Both the position numbers and the translations under genes were made by a program. Shown here in pieces: positions 27,882-36,965 of a stretch of 64,000 bases of DNA. Position 1 is the first letter of the stretch. Each line of letters opens with the position of its first letter. Source of the DNA: Flavobacterium sp. LC2016-01 (GTDB lineage: Bacteria; Bacteroidota; Bacteroidia; Flavobacteriales; Flavobacteriaceae); contig NZ_WMIC01000002.1 in assembly GCF_009711135.1 (NCBI RefSeq), positions 1 to 64,000 on the forward strand. The letters are read 5' to 3'. The notes beneath the pieces are model-generated. The model was not told the origin of the DNA. It was given only the letters and a program-made list of their open reading frames with translations, and made no database searches.

Positions 27882-29303
27882 ATGAAAACAATAGACAAAA
27901 TTTACATTAACGGGGAATTTGTTTCACCAAAAGGAACAGAATATTTTGAACTAATAAGCCCAACCACAAATGAAAAACTGGGAAAAGTTCGCCTAGGAAA
28001 TACCGAAGACACTCAAAATGCAATAAACGCAGCCAAAAATGCTTTTAAAACCTTTTCCAAAACTTCTATTTCAGAAAGAATTCAATACTTAAAAAACATC
28101 AAGACTTCTGTTGAAAAGAGAAAAACAGGCTTCATTGATGTAATGATTGAAGAATATGGAGGCACATTTCAATTTGCCTCTATAAGCTATGAATATATGC
28201 TGAAAGGCTTTGATTCGGCAATCAACTTGTTAAGCAGTTACAATTTTATTAAAACAATGGGAGAATCTGAAGTTCAAATGACTCCAATTGGCGTTGTCGG
28301 AATTATCATTCCTTGGAATTCAAGCAACGGTTTTATTAGCAGCAAATTATCAACAGTAATTGCTGCGGGATGCACAACTGTAATCAAACCAAGCGAAATG
28401 AGTGCTCAGCAAACACAGCTGATGATGGAATGCCTACACGATGCACAACTCCCAAAAGGTCTTGTAAATATCGTCAACGGATTAGGAGAAGTAGTCGGCG
28501 GAGAAATTAGCCGTAATCCTGATATTGCAAAAATCTCTTTTACCGGATCCACAACTATCGGGAAAATTATAGCGAAAGAAGCCGTCGACACAATGAAACG
28601 CGTGACTCTGGAACTTGGAGGAAAATCTCCAAATATTATTTTAGACGATGCCGATTTTTCAAAAGCAATTCCCCTCGCCATAAGCGCCGCATTTATGAAT
28701 AATGGACAAGCCTGTATTGCCGGAACACGATTATTGATTCCTGAAAACAAACTAGAAGAAACCAAAATTCTAATTAAAGAAATCATTTCAAACATAATTG
28801 TTGGAGATCCTAAAAATCCAAATACTGCAGTAGGCCCAATGGTAAGCACAAAGCAATTTAACCGCGTTCAAGATTACATTCAAATTGGGATTAATGAAGG
28901 TGCCGAAATTTTAGTTGGAGGATCAGGAAAACCTGAAGGTTTAGAAAAAGGAAATTTTGTAAAACCAACCGTTTTTGTAAATGCAAACAATCAAATGCGT
29001 ATTGCCAGAGAAGAAATATTTGGTCCTGTACTAACCATCATCACTTATAAAACCGATGAAGAAGCAGTTGAAATTGCCAACGACACAACTTATGGATTGC
29101 AAGCTTATGTAAGCTCTTCAGACAACGAAAGAGCTCACCAGATCGCTTCACAAATCAACGCAGGACGCGTTCAAATAAATGGAATTGGACACGATCCACT
29201 AGCTCCTTTCGGCGGGTTCAAACAATCTGGAATTGGCCGAGAATTTGGAACAATTGGACTTGAAGCTTATTTAGAACCAAAAGCACTGATTCAGCCAAAA
29301 TAA
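27882..29303 (+). CDS. Aldehyde dehydrogenase family protein
   Basis: 473 residues, NAD(P)-dependent aldehyde dehydrogenase fold. Visible: cofactor and catalytic residues in PWNSS (N), LELGGKSPNII (general base Glu, about 240), NNGQACIAGTRL (catalytic Cys, about 274), and EEIFGPVLTI. These are standard in the superfamily; the particular substrate cannot be deduced. It is followed by an AraC-family regulator on the same strand and preceded by a 20-bp direct repeat, so inducible expression is likely. Confidence 0.92.
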   Translation: MKTIDKIYINGEFVSPKGTEYFELISPTTNEKLGKVRLGNTEDTQNAINAAKNAFKTFSKTSISERIQYLKNIKTSVEKRKTGFIDVMIEEYGGTFQFASISYEYMLKGFDSAINLLSSYNFIKTMGESEVQMTPIGVVGIIIPWNSSNGFISSKLSTVIAAGCTTVIKPSEMSAQQTQLMMECLHDAQLPKGLVNIVNGLGEVVGGEISRNPDIAKISFTGSTTIGKIIAKEAVDTMKRVTLELGGKSPNIILDDADFSKAIPLAISAAFMNNGQACIAGTRLLIPENKLEETKILIKEIISNIIVGDPKNPNTAVGPMVSTKQFNRVQDYIQIGINEGAEILVGGSGKPEGLEKGNFVKPTVFVNANNQMRIAREEIFGPVLTIITYKTDEEAVEIANDTTYGLQAYVSSSDNERAHQIASQINAGRVQINGIGHDPLAPFGGFKQSGIGREFGTIGLEAYLEPKALIQPK

Positions 29304-29310
29304 TCATTTG

Positions 29311-29352
29311 AGATCCGGAATTCTTTTCATAAAAAGATTTTCCGGATCTTTT
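29311..29352 (+). terminator. Terminator after the aldehyde dehydrogenase gene
   Basis: Long hairpin: AGATCCGGAA (29311-29320) pairs with TTCCGGATCT (29340-29349), and the loop has an inner CTTTT/AAAAG stem. A short T-run follows. Confidence 0.75.
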
Positions 29353-29366
29353 AGTAATTTTACGAT

Positions 29367-30173
29367 ATGACTACAAAAGCAAATCCAAAACCAAAAATAC
29401 TTTACTCCTGCTATTATGCACGCAGCCGAGAAGGAGAACATTTTATTCCGGAACACGTTTTTAGCTATCAAATTTCTGGAGAAATGACAGCTACAGACAG
29501 CAAAAACACTTATCACACAAAGGCTGGAGATTTTCGTTTCAGCAAAAGAAATCATTTGGCAAAATTCACCAAGATTCCGCCTGAGAATGGAGAATTTAAA
29601 GCAATCTCTCTTTTTTTAGACCAAGAAATTCTTCGTGAAATAAGCAAAGAATATGATTTTAAAATCAACAAAAAAGCCGATTCAGAAGCCATGATCACTC
29701 TGGCTCCAAATCCGCTTTATAAATCTTTCATGGAATCATTAATTTCCTACCTTGAAGTTGAACAAGAAAACAATGAAGCTTTATTTAATTTAAAAATAAA
29801 AGAAGCCGTTCATCTTTTATTAAAAGTAAATCCAGAACTAAAAGACATTCTATTTGATTTTAATGAACCCGGAAAAATTGACATCGAAGCTTTTATGAAC
29901 AAAAATTTCCATTTCAATGTTCACCTACATCGTTTTGCTTACTTAACAGGACGCAGTTTAGCAACATTTAAAAGAGATTTTCAGAAAACATTTCAACAGA
30001 CACCTGGAAAATGGTTACTAAACAAAAGACTTCAGGAAGCCTATTATTTAATAAGCCAAGGCAATCCGCCATCAGAGGTTTATATCGGAGTTGGTTTTGA
30101 AGATTTATCTCATTTTTCATTTTCTTTTAAAAAGAAATTCGGCATAGTTCCTTCTTCTTTAAACCAAAAATAA
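29367..30173 (+). CDS. AraC-family transcriptional regulator
   Basis: 268 residues. The N-terminal part looks like a small cupin-type sensor domain (HTKAGDFRFSKRNHLAKF). The C-terminal about 95 residues are the double helix-turn-helix of AraC/XylS proteins, with LTGRSLATFKRDFQKTFQQT and GFEDLSHFSFSFKKKFG (about 190-260). Its neighbour is the aldehyde dehydrogenase gene, and the direct repeat at 27785-27827 is a plausible binding site. Ligand unknown. Confidence 0.9.
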   Translation: MTTKANPKPKILYSCYYARSREGEHFIPEHVFSYQISGEMTATDSKNTYHTKAGDFRFSKRNHLAKFTKIPPENGEFKAISLFLDQEILREISKEYDFKINKKADSEAMITLAPNPLYKSFMESLISYLEVEQENNEALFNLKIKEAVHLLLKVNPELKDILFDFNEPGKIDIEAFMNKNFHFNVHLHRFAYLTGRSLATFKRDFQKTFQQTPGKWLLNKRLQEAYYLISQGNPPSEVYIGVGFEDLSHFSFSFKKKFGIVPSSLNQK

Positions 30174-30314
30174 GCCTCCCGTGGTTAAAACCAAGGGCTA
30201 TATTTAAAATACGAAATATTCTTTAAAAACATCCTTAAGCCCTTTTCACATACCTTAACGCGCTTTGCGATTAAAAAAGATAACCTCAAAAATACCATAC
30301 TGAGTTTACAGCAT
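30174..30314. other. Intergenic stretch before the tRNA cluster
   Basis: No gene seen. A weak hairpin CCC-TGGTT/ACCA-GGG at about 30179-30202 may terminate the AraC gene; the rest is AT-rich without clear features. Confidence 0.4.
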
Positions 30315-30344
30315 AAAAAAAGCCTCTCATTTCTGAGAGGCTTT
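30315..30344 (-). terminator. Terminator of first tRNA-Gln gene
   Basis: Stem AAAGCCTCTCA/TGAGAGGCTTT (loop TTTC), T-run on the minus strand, directly after the tRNA 3' end. Confidence 0.88.
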
Positions 30345-30347
30345 ATG

Positions 30348-30418
30348 TTGGTCTACTAGGACTCGAACCTAGAAAGACTGCACCAAAAACAGTTGTGTTA
30401 CCATTACACCATAGACCA
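30348..30418 (-). tRNA. tRNA-Gln (TTG), copy 1
   Basis: Minus strand folds as a full cloverleaf: acceptor TGGTCTA/TAGACCA, D stem GTGT/ACAC, anticodon loop TTTTGGT with anticodon TTG, T arm CTAGG-TTCGAGT-CCTAG, discriminator A. The CCA end is not encoded. Confidence 0.96.
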
Positions 30419-30438
30419 GCAGTGCTGTTAAGCGGGTG

Positions 30439-30468
30439 CAAAATTAGAACTTTATTTAGTTTATGCAA
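30439..30468 (-). promoter_or_regulatory. Promoter of tRNA-Gln copy 1
   Basis: Minus strand TTG (30466-30468), 19-bp spacer, TAATTTTG (30439-30446), about 20 nt before the mature tRNA. Confidence 0.75.
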
Positions 30469-30492
30469 GTTTTTTAGAAAACTTTTTTACAT

Positions 30493-30525
30493 AAAAAAAA
30501 GCCTCTCATTTCTGAGAGGCTTTTT
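30493..30525 (-). terminator. Terminator of second tRNA-Gln gene
   Basis: Stem AAAAAGCCTCTCA/TGAGAGGCTTTTT (loop TTTC), followed on the minus strand by a T-run; near-copy of the terminator at 30315. Confidence 0.88.
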
Positions 30526-30528
30526 ATG

Positions 30529-30599
30529 TTGGTCTACTAGGACTCGAACCTAGAAAGACTGCACCAAAAACAGTTGTGTTACCATTACACCATAGACCA
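30529..30599 (-). tRNA. tRNA-Gln (TTG), copy 2
   Basis: Identical in sequence to copy 1, 181 bp away on the same strand. Same cloverleaf, anticodon TTG, no encoded CCA. Confidence 0.96.
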
Positions 30600-30619
30600 G
30601 CAGTGCTGTTAAGCGAGTG

Positions 30620-30650
30620 CAAATTTAAGGCTTTATTTAGTTTGTGCAAA
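30620..30650 (-). promoter_or_regulatory. Promoter of tRNA-Gln copy 2
   Basis: Minus strand TTTG (30647-30650), 19-bp spacer, TAAATTTG (30620-30627); duplicate of the copy 1 promoter. Confidence 0.78.
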
Positions 30651-30844
30651 CTTTTTAACGAAAAAAAATCATTTTTTTATTTTTTTTTCGCTTTAGAACT
30701 CCCTAGAACAACGGAAACTACTCATAGACAACAAATTACTTTTCATAGATAGTTTTACAGAATTTTTTGTTAATGGTCGTTTCTTTACATAAAAAAACAT
30801 TTTCTTTGTAGGATAGAAAACATACAAAATTTTAACACCTAAAT

Positions 30845-33800
30845 ATGGCACAATTCAATTTCAATAAATGGAATACAATTATTGGTTGGTTTGCATTTGC
30901 AATCGCTTTAATTACCTACACTTTAACTGTCGAACCTACAATGAGCTTTTGGGATTGTGGCGAATATATTGCCACAGCAGCTAAACTAGAAGTTGGCCAC
31001 CCTCCAGGAGCACCTTTATTCCAAATGATGGGCGCCTTTTTTGCAATGTTTGCTATAGACGCACAACATGTAGCAGTGATGGTAAATATGATGTCTGTTT
31101 TTTCTAGTGCATTTACAATTCTATTTATGTTTTGGTCTTCGTCTATGATCTTAAAAAAGATTGTAGCTCGTTTTGCCGAAATTGATCAAAGTAATTCTAT
31201 TGTTATTTTAGGAAGTTCTTTTGTTGGAGCACTAGCTTACACTTTCTCTGACAGTTTTTGGTTTAATGCAGTCGAAGCCGAAGTTTATGCAATGGCTTCT
31301 CTTTTAATTGCATTGCTTTTTTGGCTTGGTCTTCGTTGGGAACAAGATATGGACAAACCAAAAGGAAACAAATGGCTTTTGATTATTTCATTAGTTATAG
31401 GTCTTTCGTTTGGTGTTCACTTTATGGCCTTACTGACTATTCCATCTATAGGTTTTCTATATTATTTTAAACATTACGAAAAAGTTACGATCAAAAATTT
31501 CCTTATTGCAAATGTTGTTGTAATTGGAATTTTATTATTCATTTTCAAGTTATTACTGCCTTTAACCATGGCCTTCTTCGGAAAAACCGAGATATACATG
31601 GTTAACAGTTTAGGACTTCCTTTTAATTCAGGAACTATTTTTGTTGCCCTGCTTTTTGTGGCTTTCTTTTATTTTGGATTAAAATACACGAAACAAAAAG
31701 GTTTAATTTTTTATAACACAATTATACTTTGTATTTTATTCATCCTGATTGGTTTCTCTACTTGGATGATGCTTCCTGTTCGTGCTAACGCAAATACGGT
31801 AATCAACGAAAATAAACCATCAGATGCGATTGAGGTTCTTGCTTATTACAATCGTGAACAATATGGTGTAAATCCATTGTTTTATGGACCGCAGTACACA
31901 GAATACTTTGCCGGTCTTGACGAAAAAACTCCTTATTTGGACAAAAAGCCAAACTACGAAAGAGATTATAAAACTGGTAAATATATCATTACCAATAACT
32001 ATAAAAACGCAGATCAAAATTCTGATGACAATCAAAAAACGATTCTGCCAAGAATGTGGAGCACCGAAATGGCACACATTCAAAATTACATCAACTTTAC
32101 AAATCCGCCTAAGTTTAAAATCAATCCGAATTATGATTTCGGAGAGGAATTAAGCAAATATGGAATCGACGCAAGCCAATTAAGTGAAGAGGAATACAAT
32201 AAAGCTACCGCTCAATTGAGAAATGAAGTTGAAAAAACAGTTTCAGAATTCAGAAAGGCATTTGCTCAAAAACAAATTGACAACGAAGGCTATGTTAAAT
32301 TCTTAAAAAGCTACGGTCAATATTTAATTATTGAAAAACCAACTGCAACAGATAACTTCTCTTTTATGTTCGAATATCAATTTGGATATATGTACTGGAG
32401 ATATTTAATGTGGAATTTTGTTGGACGCCAAAGCGATGTTCAAGGAAAATACGACAATTTAGACGGAAACTGGATCAGCGGTATTAAAGCACTTGACTCT
32501 CTACATTTGGGCTCTCAAGATAATCTGCCTTCAGATGTTTTAAACAATAAAGGCCGTAATGTTTACTATTTCCTTCCTTTTATTTTAGGTCTTATCGGAA
32601 TAATGTACCATGCTAATAAAGACCTTAAAAGTTTTTACGTGCTTTTAGCATTATTCTTATTTACCGGAATTGCCTTAAAAATCTATTTGAACGAAAGACC
32701 GTTTGAACCTCGTGAAAGAGATTATGCCCTTGTAGGATCATTTTATGTTTTTGCGATCTGGATAGGCTTTGGAGTTTATTCGCTATATGAAAGCATTCAA
32801 AAATATATTGCACCAAAAATTGCCGGACCAGTAATTATTGCCGGAACTTTATTAGCAGCGCCAGTTTTAATGGCTTCTCAAAACTGGGATGATCACGACA
32901 GATCAGGAAGATATACTGCTGTTGCTATGGCAAAAGCATATTTAAGCTCTTGTGACAAAGACGCGATTCTATTCACGATTGGAGATAATGATACTTTCCC
33001 GTTATGGTATGCACAGGAAATTGAGCATTTTAGAACCGATGTTAAAATCGTAAATACAAGTTTATTTATGACAGATTGGTATATTGACCAGATGAAAGCC
33101 AAAGCTTACGAATCTGATCCATTGCCAATATCTTTCACGCATGATGATTATGTTGGAGATAAATTGGATTACGTTGCGCATATTGAAAAAATTGACACAC
33201 GCTGGAACATCACTGATTTTATCAATTTTATTAAAAATCCAAAATCAACTGTTGGTCTTCAAAATGGTCAGACAATTCATTTCTATCCAACAAATAAGAT
33301 AAGAGTTCCTGTTGATAAAAATGCAATTATCAAGAACAAGGTCGTAAATCCTAAATACAACGATTCTATTGTACCTTATTTAGATATTGACATTAAAGGA
33401 AGCGCATTGTACAAAAACCGCTTAATGATGCTTGATATTTTGGCTAATAATAATTGGAAACGCCCAATTTATTTTAGTGGAGGTGCTTTTGATGATGAAG
33501 ATTATTTATGGCTGAAAGATTATCTGCAATTAGATGGAATGGTTTACAAATTAGTTCCTGTTAAAAACGTTCCATCAAAAGATGGCGGACCAATGGATAT
33601 GGGACAAATTGATGCTGATAAAATGTATGATATTGTAATGAAATGGGACTGGGGTAACAGCGAAAGTGATAAGATTTATCATGATCCTGAAACCAGAAGA
33701 AACAGTATTACTTACCGTACAAACTTATCCCGCTTAATGGATCAGCTTATTGCTGAAGGTAAAATTGACAAAGCTAAAAATGTTATCAATTTAGCAATGA

Positions 33801-34126
33801 CGAAACTGCCGTTAGACAAATTTGGCTATTATTCATTAGTAGAACCTTTTGCAAATGGATATTACAAAGTAGGAGAAACTGCAAAAGCCCAGGACTTGCT
33901 TAATAAATTGGTTAAAAAATACAATGAAAACCTAAATTATTATGCAACATTGCCTCCAGGAGACCAGACTGATCTTGCGATGGATATCATTACTGATATT
34001 GAGCGATACAGAAGTCTTTTACAAGTAATGAGCCACAACCATGACAAAGCTTTTTACGAAAAGCACAAAAAGACTTTTAATACGTATGTAAATGTATTCG
34101 AACGTTTTGGACGTGAAAAAGAATAA
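30845..34126 (+). CDS. DUF2723 multi-spanning membrane protein (probable glycosyltransferase)
   Basis: 1093 residues. The N-terminal about 320 residues are membrane helices with the acidic motif FWDCGEYI (about 35-42) typical of DUF2723 and of GT-C type glycosyltransferases. More helices follow at about 570-690, and a large C-terminal extramembrane part with repeats of a TPR-like character near the end (about 960-1090). Eukaryotic TMEM260, which shares DUF2723, is reported to be a protein O-mannosyltransferase, so a role in glycosylating exported proteins is plausible; this is inference. Monocistronic with a strong terminator. Confidence 0.85.
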   Translation: MAQFNFNKWNTIIGWFAFAIALITYTLTVEPTMSFWDCGEYIATAAKLEVGHPPGAPLFQMMGAFFAMFAIDAQHVAVMVNMMSVFSSAFTILFMFWSSSMILKKIVARFAEIDQSNSIVILGSSFVGALAYTFSDSFWFNAVEAEVYAMASLLIALLFWLGLRWEQDMDKPKGNKWLLIISLVIGLSFGVHFMALLTIPSIGFLYYFKHYEKVTIKNFLIANVVVIGILLFIFKLLLPLTMAFFGKTEIYMVNSLGLPFNSGTIFVALLFVAFFYFGLKYTKQKGLIFYNTIILCILFILIGFSTWMMLPVRANANTVINENKPSDAIEVLAYYNREQYGVNPLFYGPQYTEYFAGLDEKTPYLDKKPNYERDYKTGKYIITNNYKNADQNSDDNQKTILPRMWSTEMAHIQNYINFTNPPKFKINPNYDFGEELSKYGIDASQLSEEEYNKATAQLRNEVEKTVSEFRKAFAQKQIDNEGYVKFLKSYGQYLIIEKPTATDNFSFMFEYQFGYMYWRYLMWNFVGRQSDVQGKYDNLDGNWISGIKALDSLHLGSQDNLPSDVLNNKGRNVYYFLPFILGLIGIMYHANKDLKSFYVLLALFLFTGIALKIYLNERPFEPRERDYALVGSFYVFAIWIGFGVYSLYESIQKYIAPKIAGPVIIAGTLLAAPVLMASQNWDDHDRSGRYTAVAMAKAYLSSCDKDAILFTIGDNDTFPLWYAQEIEHFRTDVKIVNTSLFMTDWYIDQMKAKAYESDPLPISFTHDDYVGDKLDYVAHIEKIDTRWNITDFINFIKNPKSTVGLQNGQTIHFYPTNKIRVPVDKNAIIKNKVVNPKYNDSIVPYLDIDIKGSALYKNRLMMLDILANNNWKRPIYFSGGAFDDEDYLWLKDYLQLDGMVYKLVPVKNVPSKDGGPMDMGQIDADKMYDIVMKWDWGNSESDKIYHDPETRRNSITYRTNLSRLMDQLIAEGKIDKAKNVINLAMTKLPLDKFGYYSLVEPFANGYYKVGETAKAQDLLNKLVKKYNENLNYYATLPPGDQTDLAMDIITDIERYRSLLQVMSHNHDKAFYEKHKKTFNTYVNVFERFGREKE

Positions 34127-34150
34127 TAATATACGAAAAATATACTGATT

Positions 34151-34192
34151 AAAAAAATGCAGTGCTGTTAGATAAATAGCACTGCATTTTTT
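34151..34192 (+). terminator. Terminator after the DUF2723 gene
   Basis: Perfect 15-bp stem AAAAAATGCAGTGCT/AGCACTGCATTTTTT with a 12-nt loop. Confidence 0.92.
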
Positions 34193-34222
34193 AATTTTAC
34201 AGTATCTGTAAATCCATTCAAA

Positions 34223-34861
34223 ATGAGCTTTTATTGGGTAAAAACAAATTCATTTATAAAAAGGGTATTTTCTAAGTATTGTTGGGACATTCCAAACAAA
34301 GAAAAGAAAATATACCTCACATTTGATGATGGCCCTACCCCAGAGATTACCGAATGGGTTTTATCTGAATTGAAAAAATTTGATGCAAAAGCTACTTTCT
34401 TCTGTATTGGAAAAAACATTAACGCAAATGCCACTTTATTTGAAAGATTAATTGCCGAAGGACATGCCATTGGCAACCATACAATGAATCATATCAACGG
34501 ATGGAAAAGTCAAACCAATGATTATATTGAAAACGTAAAAAACTGTGCCTCTATTTTAGCCAATGAGCAAAAACTGAACAGTTTACTATTTCGTCCTCCG
34601 TACGGAAAAATCAAAAAAGCGCAGTCTAAAATTTTGCGAAATCTTGGTTATAAAATAGTAATGTGGGATGTTTTAAGCGCCGACTTTGACCAATCGATTA
34701 CGCCTGAGAAATGCCTTGAAAACGTTACTAAAAATGTAACTTCAGGAAGTGTAATTGTTTTTCATGACAGTATAAAAGCATCACAAAATTTAAAATTTGC
34801 TTTGCCTAAAACTTTACATTTTTTAAAAGAAAATGGATATGCTTTTGATGTTATTCATTAA
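34223..34861 (+). CDS. Polysaccharide deacetylase (NodB-type)
   Basis: 212 residues, carbohydrate esterase 4 fold. Motif 1 TFDDGPTP (catalytic base and metal Asp, about 34-41), motif 2 GNHTMNH (metal histidines), motif 3 RPPYGK and a C-terminal VFHDS motif are all present, so it should be catalytically active. Substrate may be peptidoglycan or another N-acetylated glycan. No clear signal peptide; the first 20 residues are not strongly hydrophobic. Convergent with the thioredoxin-like gene. Confidence 0.9.
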   Translation: MSFYWVKTNSFIKRVFSKYCWDIPNKEKKIYLTFDDGPTPEITEWVLSELKKFDAKATFFCIGKNINANATLFERLIAEGHAIGNHTMNHINGWKSQTNDYIENVKNCASILANEQKLNSLLFRPPYGKIKKAQSKILRNLGYKIVMWDVLSADFDQSITPEKCLENVTKNVTSGSVIVFHDSIKASQNLKFALPKTLHFLKENGYAFDVIH

Positions 34862-34884
34862 AAAACATCAATAAAGAAATTTTA

Positions 34885-35187
34885 TTATTGATTAAATTGC
34901 TCTTGAACAATTCCTATAATTGTATTCGCATCAAGCTCACCTGACTGCCTCCAGATCATCTGTCCTTCTTTATAAATCATAAGTGTCGGAAGACCCTTAA
35001 TACGAAGAGCCTCAGCTAGTTCCTGATTCTTATCTACATCAATTTTGATTACTTTGGCCTTATCACCAAGTGCAGCCGCAACATCCTTAATTACCGGATG
35101 CATAGAAACTGAAGATTCGTTCCAATCTGTGTAAAAGTCAATCAACACAGGGACTTGAGCATTTATTAGTTCTCCAAATTTTGACAT
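34885..35187 (-). CDS. Thioredoxin-fold protein lacking the active-site cysteines
   Basis: 100 residues, the normal thioredoxin length and order: VLIDFYTDW, then IKIDVDKNQELA, and cis-Pro region IKGLPTLMIYKEG. Where thioredoxins have WCGPC this protein has WNESSVS, and there is no cysteine anywhere. It therefore cannot be a dithiol oxidoreductase. It may serve as a binding or structural module. Downstream of and convergent with the deacetylase gene; a 73-bp gap separates it from the metallophosphoesterase. Confidence 0.9.
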   Translation of the reverse strand: MSKFGELINAQVPVLIDFYTDWNESSVSMHPVIKDVAAALGDKAKVIKIDVDKNQELAEALRIKGLPTLMIYKEGQMIWRQSGELDANTIIGIVQEQFNQ

Positions 35188-35260
35188 AAAACCAAAAATT
35201 TAAATTTTTTAATTTACTACATCGAGGCAAATATTCTACAAATGTAGCATTTTTAACGAA

Positions 35261-36496
35261 TTAAGCCACATTGTTGCCTTTTTTTAGTTCTATCACTGTT
35301 ATTTCGGGCATTATACCAACTCGGCCTGGATAGGCATGAAAACCAAATCCACGGTTAACATAAACGTATCTTCCGGCTGTTTCGTACAAACCTGCCCATT
35401 GTTTGTAAATATATTGCGCAAGACTCCATTTAAAATAACCTGGAATTTCGATTCCAAATTGCATGCCATGTGTATGACCTGCAAGCGTTAAATGAAAATT
35501 CTTAGGGTGTTGGTTAATTTCAGCATCCCAATGACTTGGATCGTGGCTCATTAAAATTTTAAAATCTTCCTTTGCAACATTTTCAGAAGCTTTGTGCAAA
35601 TCGCCTGCTTTCTTAAAATTAACTCCCCAGTTTTCTACTCCAATTAAAGCAATTTTATCATTGCCTTTCTGAATATAAGTATGTTCGTTCAACATTAGTT
35701 TAAAACCAATTTGGCCGTACAAGTTCTTTATCTGCTGAAAATTTTCTTCTTTTTGTTTTTCAGATGGCCAAGTAACATATTCTCCGTAATCATGATTTCC
35801 TAAAACCGAAAATTTACCATATTTATAATCCTTGATTCTGCTAAAAGTCTCCAGCCAAGGATGCATTTCTTTTGCATGTGTATTTACAATATCGCCAGTA
35901 AACAAAATCATATCTGCTTCCTGCTCATTTATCAAATCAATCGCATAATTTATTTTTTCTGGATTATCAAAACTGCCGCTGTGAACATCTGAAATCTGAG
36001 TGATTCTAAAACCATCAAAAGCATCTGGAAGATCGGGAAAAAAGATTGTTTGCTTGATTACTTTAAAATTATATTTTCCTTCAAAAATTCCATAAATCAA
36101 AGACAAAAAAGGTACTGCAGCCAAGCCTAATGCAATTTGACTGATAAATTTTCTTCTGTCTGGCATTATCTCTTTTCTTGGAGCATTATAAACGAAATAA
36201 TTCAAGATACTTGCTCCGATTCTAAAAATATCTTCACCAAACATTATTAATGTCAGTACAATTTTTGGAACATAAATCAACAGCATCAATCCTGTTGTAA
36301 ACATAAATTGCTTGGTTTGACCAACAGAACGATCTACCTGAGAAAAAGAATATATGATAAATGCTAAAAGCAAAAAACTAATAACTTGGTAGCTTATTAA
36401 AACCCATCTTAATTTAATAAGGGTACGAAAGGCTTGATAGGAATAAAATTCAATAAGCAAGAAAAGGGCGCAAAGAATTACAAAACGAAGGATCAT
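35261..36496 (-). CDS. Membrane-anchored metallophosphoesterase
   Basis: 411 residues. Four N-terminal membrane helices (about 3-110), followed by a calcineurin-like phosphoesterase domain with all metal-binding motifs: ISDVHSG (about 168), TGDIVN (about 199), GNHDYG (about 233), and AGHTHGMQFG (about 342). It resembles the YkuE/YaeI family; some members are lipid-related phosphodiesterases. Substrate not determinable. Transcribed toward the thioredoxin-like gene. Confidence 0.9.
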   Translation of the reverse strand: MILRFVILCALFLLIEFYSYQAFRTLIKLRWVLISYQVISFLLLAFIIYSFSQVDRSVGQTKQFMFTTGLMLLIYVPKIVLTLIMFGEDIFRIGASILNYFVYNAPRKEIMPDRRKFISQIALGLAAVPFLSLIYGIFEGKYNFKVIKQTIFFPDLPDAFDGFRITQISDVHSGSFDNPEKINYAIDLINEQEADMILFTGDIVNTHAKEMHPWLETFSRIKDYKYGKFSVLGNHDYGEYVTWPSEKQKEENFQQIKNLYGQIGFKLMLNEHTYIQKGNDKIALIGVENWGVNFKKAGDLHKASENVAKEDFKILMSHDPSHWDAEINQHPKNFHLTLAGHTHGMQFGIEIPGYFKWSLAQYIYKQWAGLYETAGRYVYVNRGFGFHAYPGRVGIMPEITVIELKKGNNVA

Positions 36497-36578
36497 CAGT
36501 TATAGTTTTAAGCAAAGAAACAAAGAATGAAAATTTTATTGCTTTTTATTATCAAAAATTTAACTCAATATAAAGAAC

Positions 36579-36610
36579 AAAAAGCTGGCAGATTTCTCTG
36601 CCAGCTTTTT
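36579..36610 (-). terminator. Terminator after the 61-residue secreted protein gene
   Basis: Perfect 14-bp stem AAAAAGCTGGCAGA/TCTGCCAGCTTTTT (loop TTTC). Confidence 0.9.
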
Positions 36611-36675
36611 CTCTACCAAATTTTTTAAAACCTTTTATAAACCAAAACAAAGTTTGCTGAACAAACTTGTGCCTT

Positions 36676-36861
36676 TTATTTTTGAGTTTTTGCAGCTTCT
36701 GGCTTAGCTGCCTCTGCTTTTTTAGCTTTTTTATCAGCTTTTTTGTCTTTTTTAGGAGCTTTAGCTTCTTTTGCTGGAGCTGTTTGAGCTGGAGTTGTTT
36801 GAGCGTTTACCATTGCTACTGTTCCTAGAACAGCTACTGCTAACATTATTACTTTTTTCAT
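36676..36861 (-). CDS. Small exported Lys/Ala-rich protein, paralog A
   Basis: 61 residues from the ATG at 36861 (MKKVIMLAVAVLG); an in-frame ATG at 36918 is upstream of the promoter -7 box and is rejected. Signal peptide ends MVNAQ. The mature 40 residues are almost only A, K, P, T, E and D (APKKDKKADKKAKKAEAAKP), strongly basic and probably disordered. It is clearly paralogous to the two genes at 39178 and 39419. In composition and size it resembles E. coli acid shock protein Asr, which is also under two-component control. It lies just downstream of the sensor kinase gene with its own promoter. Function inferred only. Confidence 0.8.
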   Translation of the reverse strand: MKKVIMLAVAVLGTVAMVNAQTTPAQTAPAKEAKAPKKDKKADKKAKKAEAAKPEAAKTQK

Positions 36862-36903
36862 AATTTTAAATTTTTTGCTGATTATTGTTTCATTATTATA
36901 CTT

Positions 36904-36911
36904 CAAAGATA
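36904..36911 (-). promoter_or_regulatory. -7 box of small-protein gene A
   Basis: Minus-strand TATCTTTG fits TAnnTTTG; it sits 43 nt before the ATG at 36861. No -33 TTG is present; its place is taken by the direct repeat at 36918-36939. Confidence 0.65.
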
Positions 36912-36917
36912 GAATCA

Positions 36918-36939
36918 CAAAATGAAGATTAAATGAAGA
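36918..36939 (-). promoter_or_regulatory. 11-bp direct-repeat operator upstream of small-protein gene A
   Basis: Plus-strand CAAAATGAAGA then TTAAATGAAGA: ATGAAG at 36922 and 36933, exactly 11 bp apart, the spacing of OmpR/PhoB-type sites. It ends 6 bp from the -7 box. The same arrangement occurs at 39675-39695. Confidence 0.65.
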
Positions 36940-36965
36940 TTGAATGCATCTGAAAAAATTAACTT

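Noticed and set aside
28406..28849. 147-codon minus-strand ORF
   Set aside because: Antisense to the aldehyde dehydrogenase gene, no motif and no promoter; a shadow.
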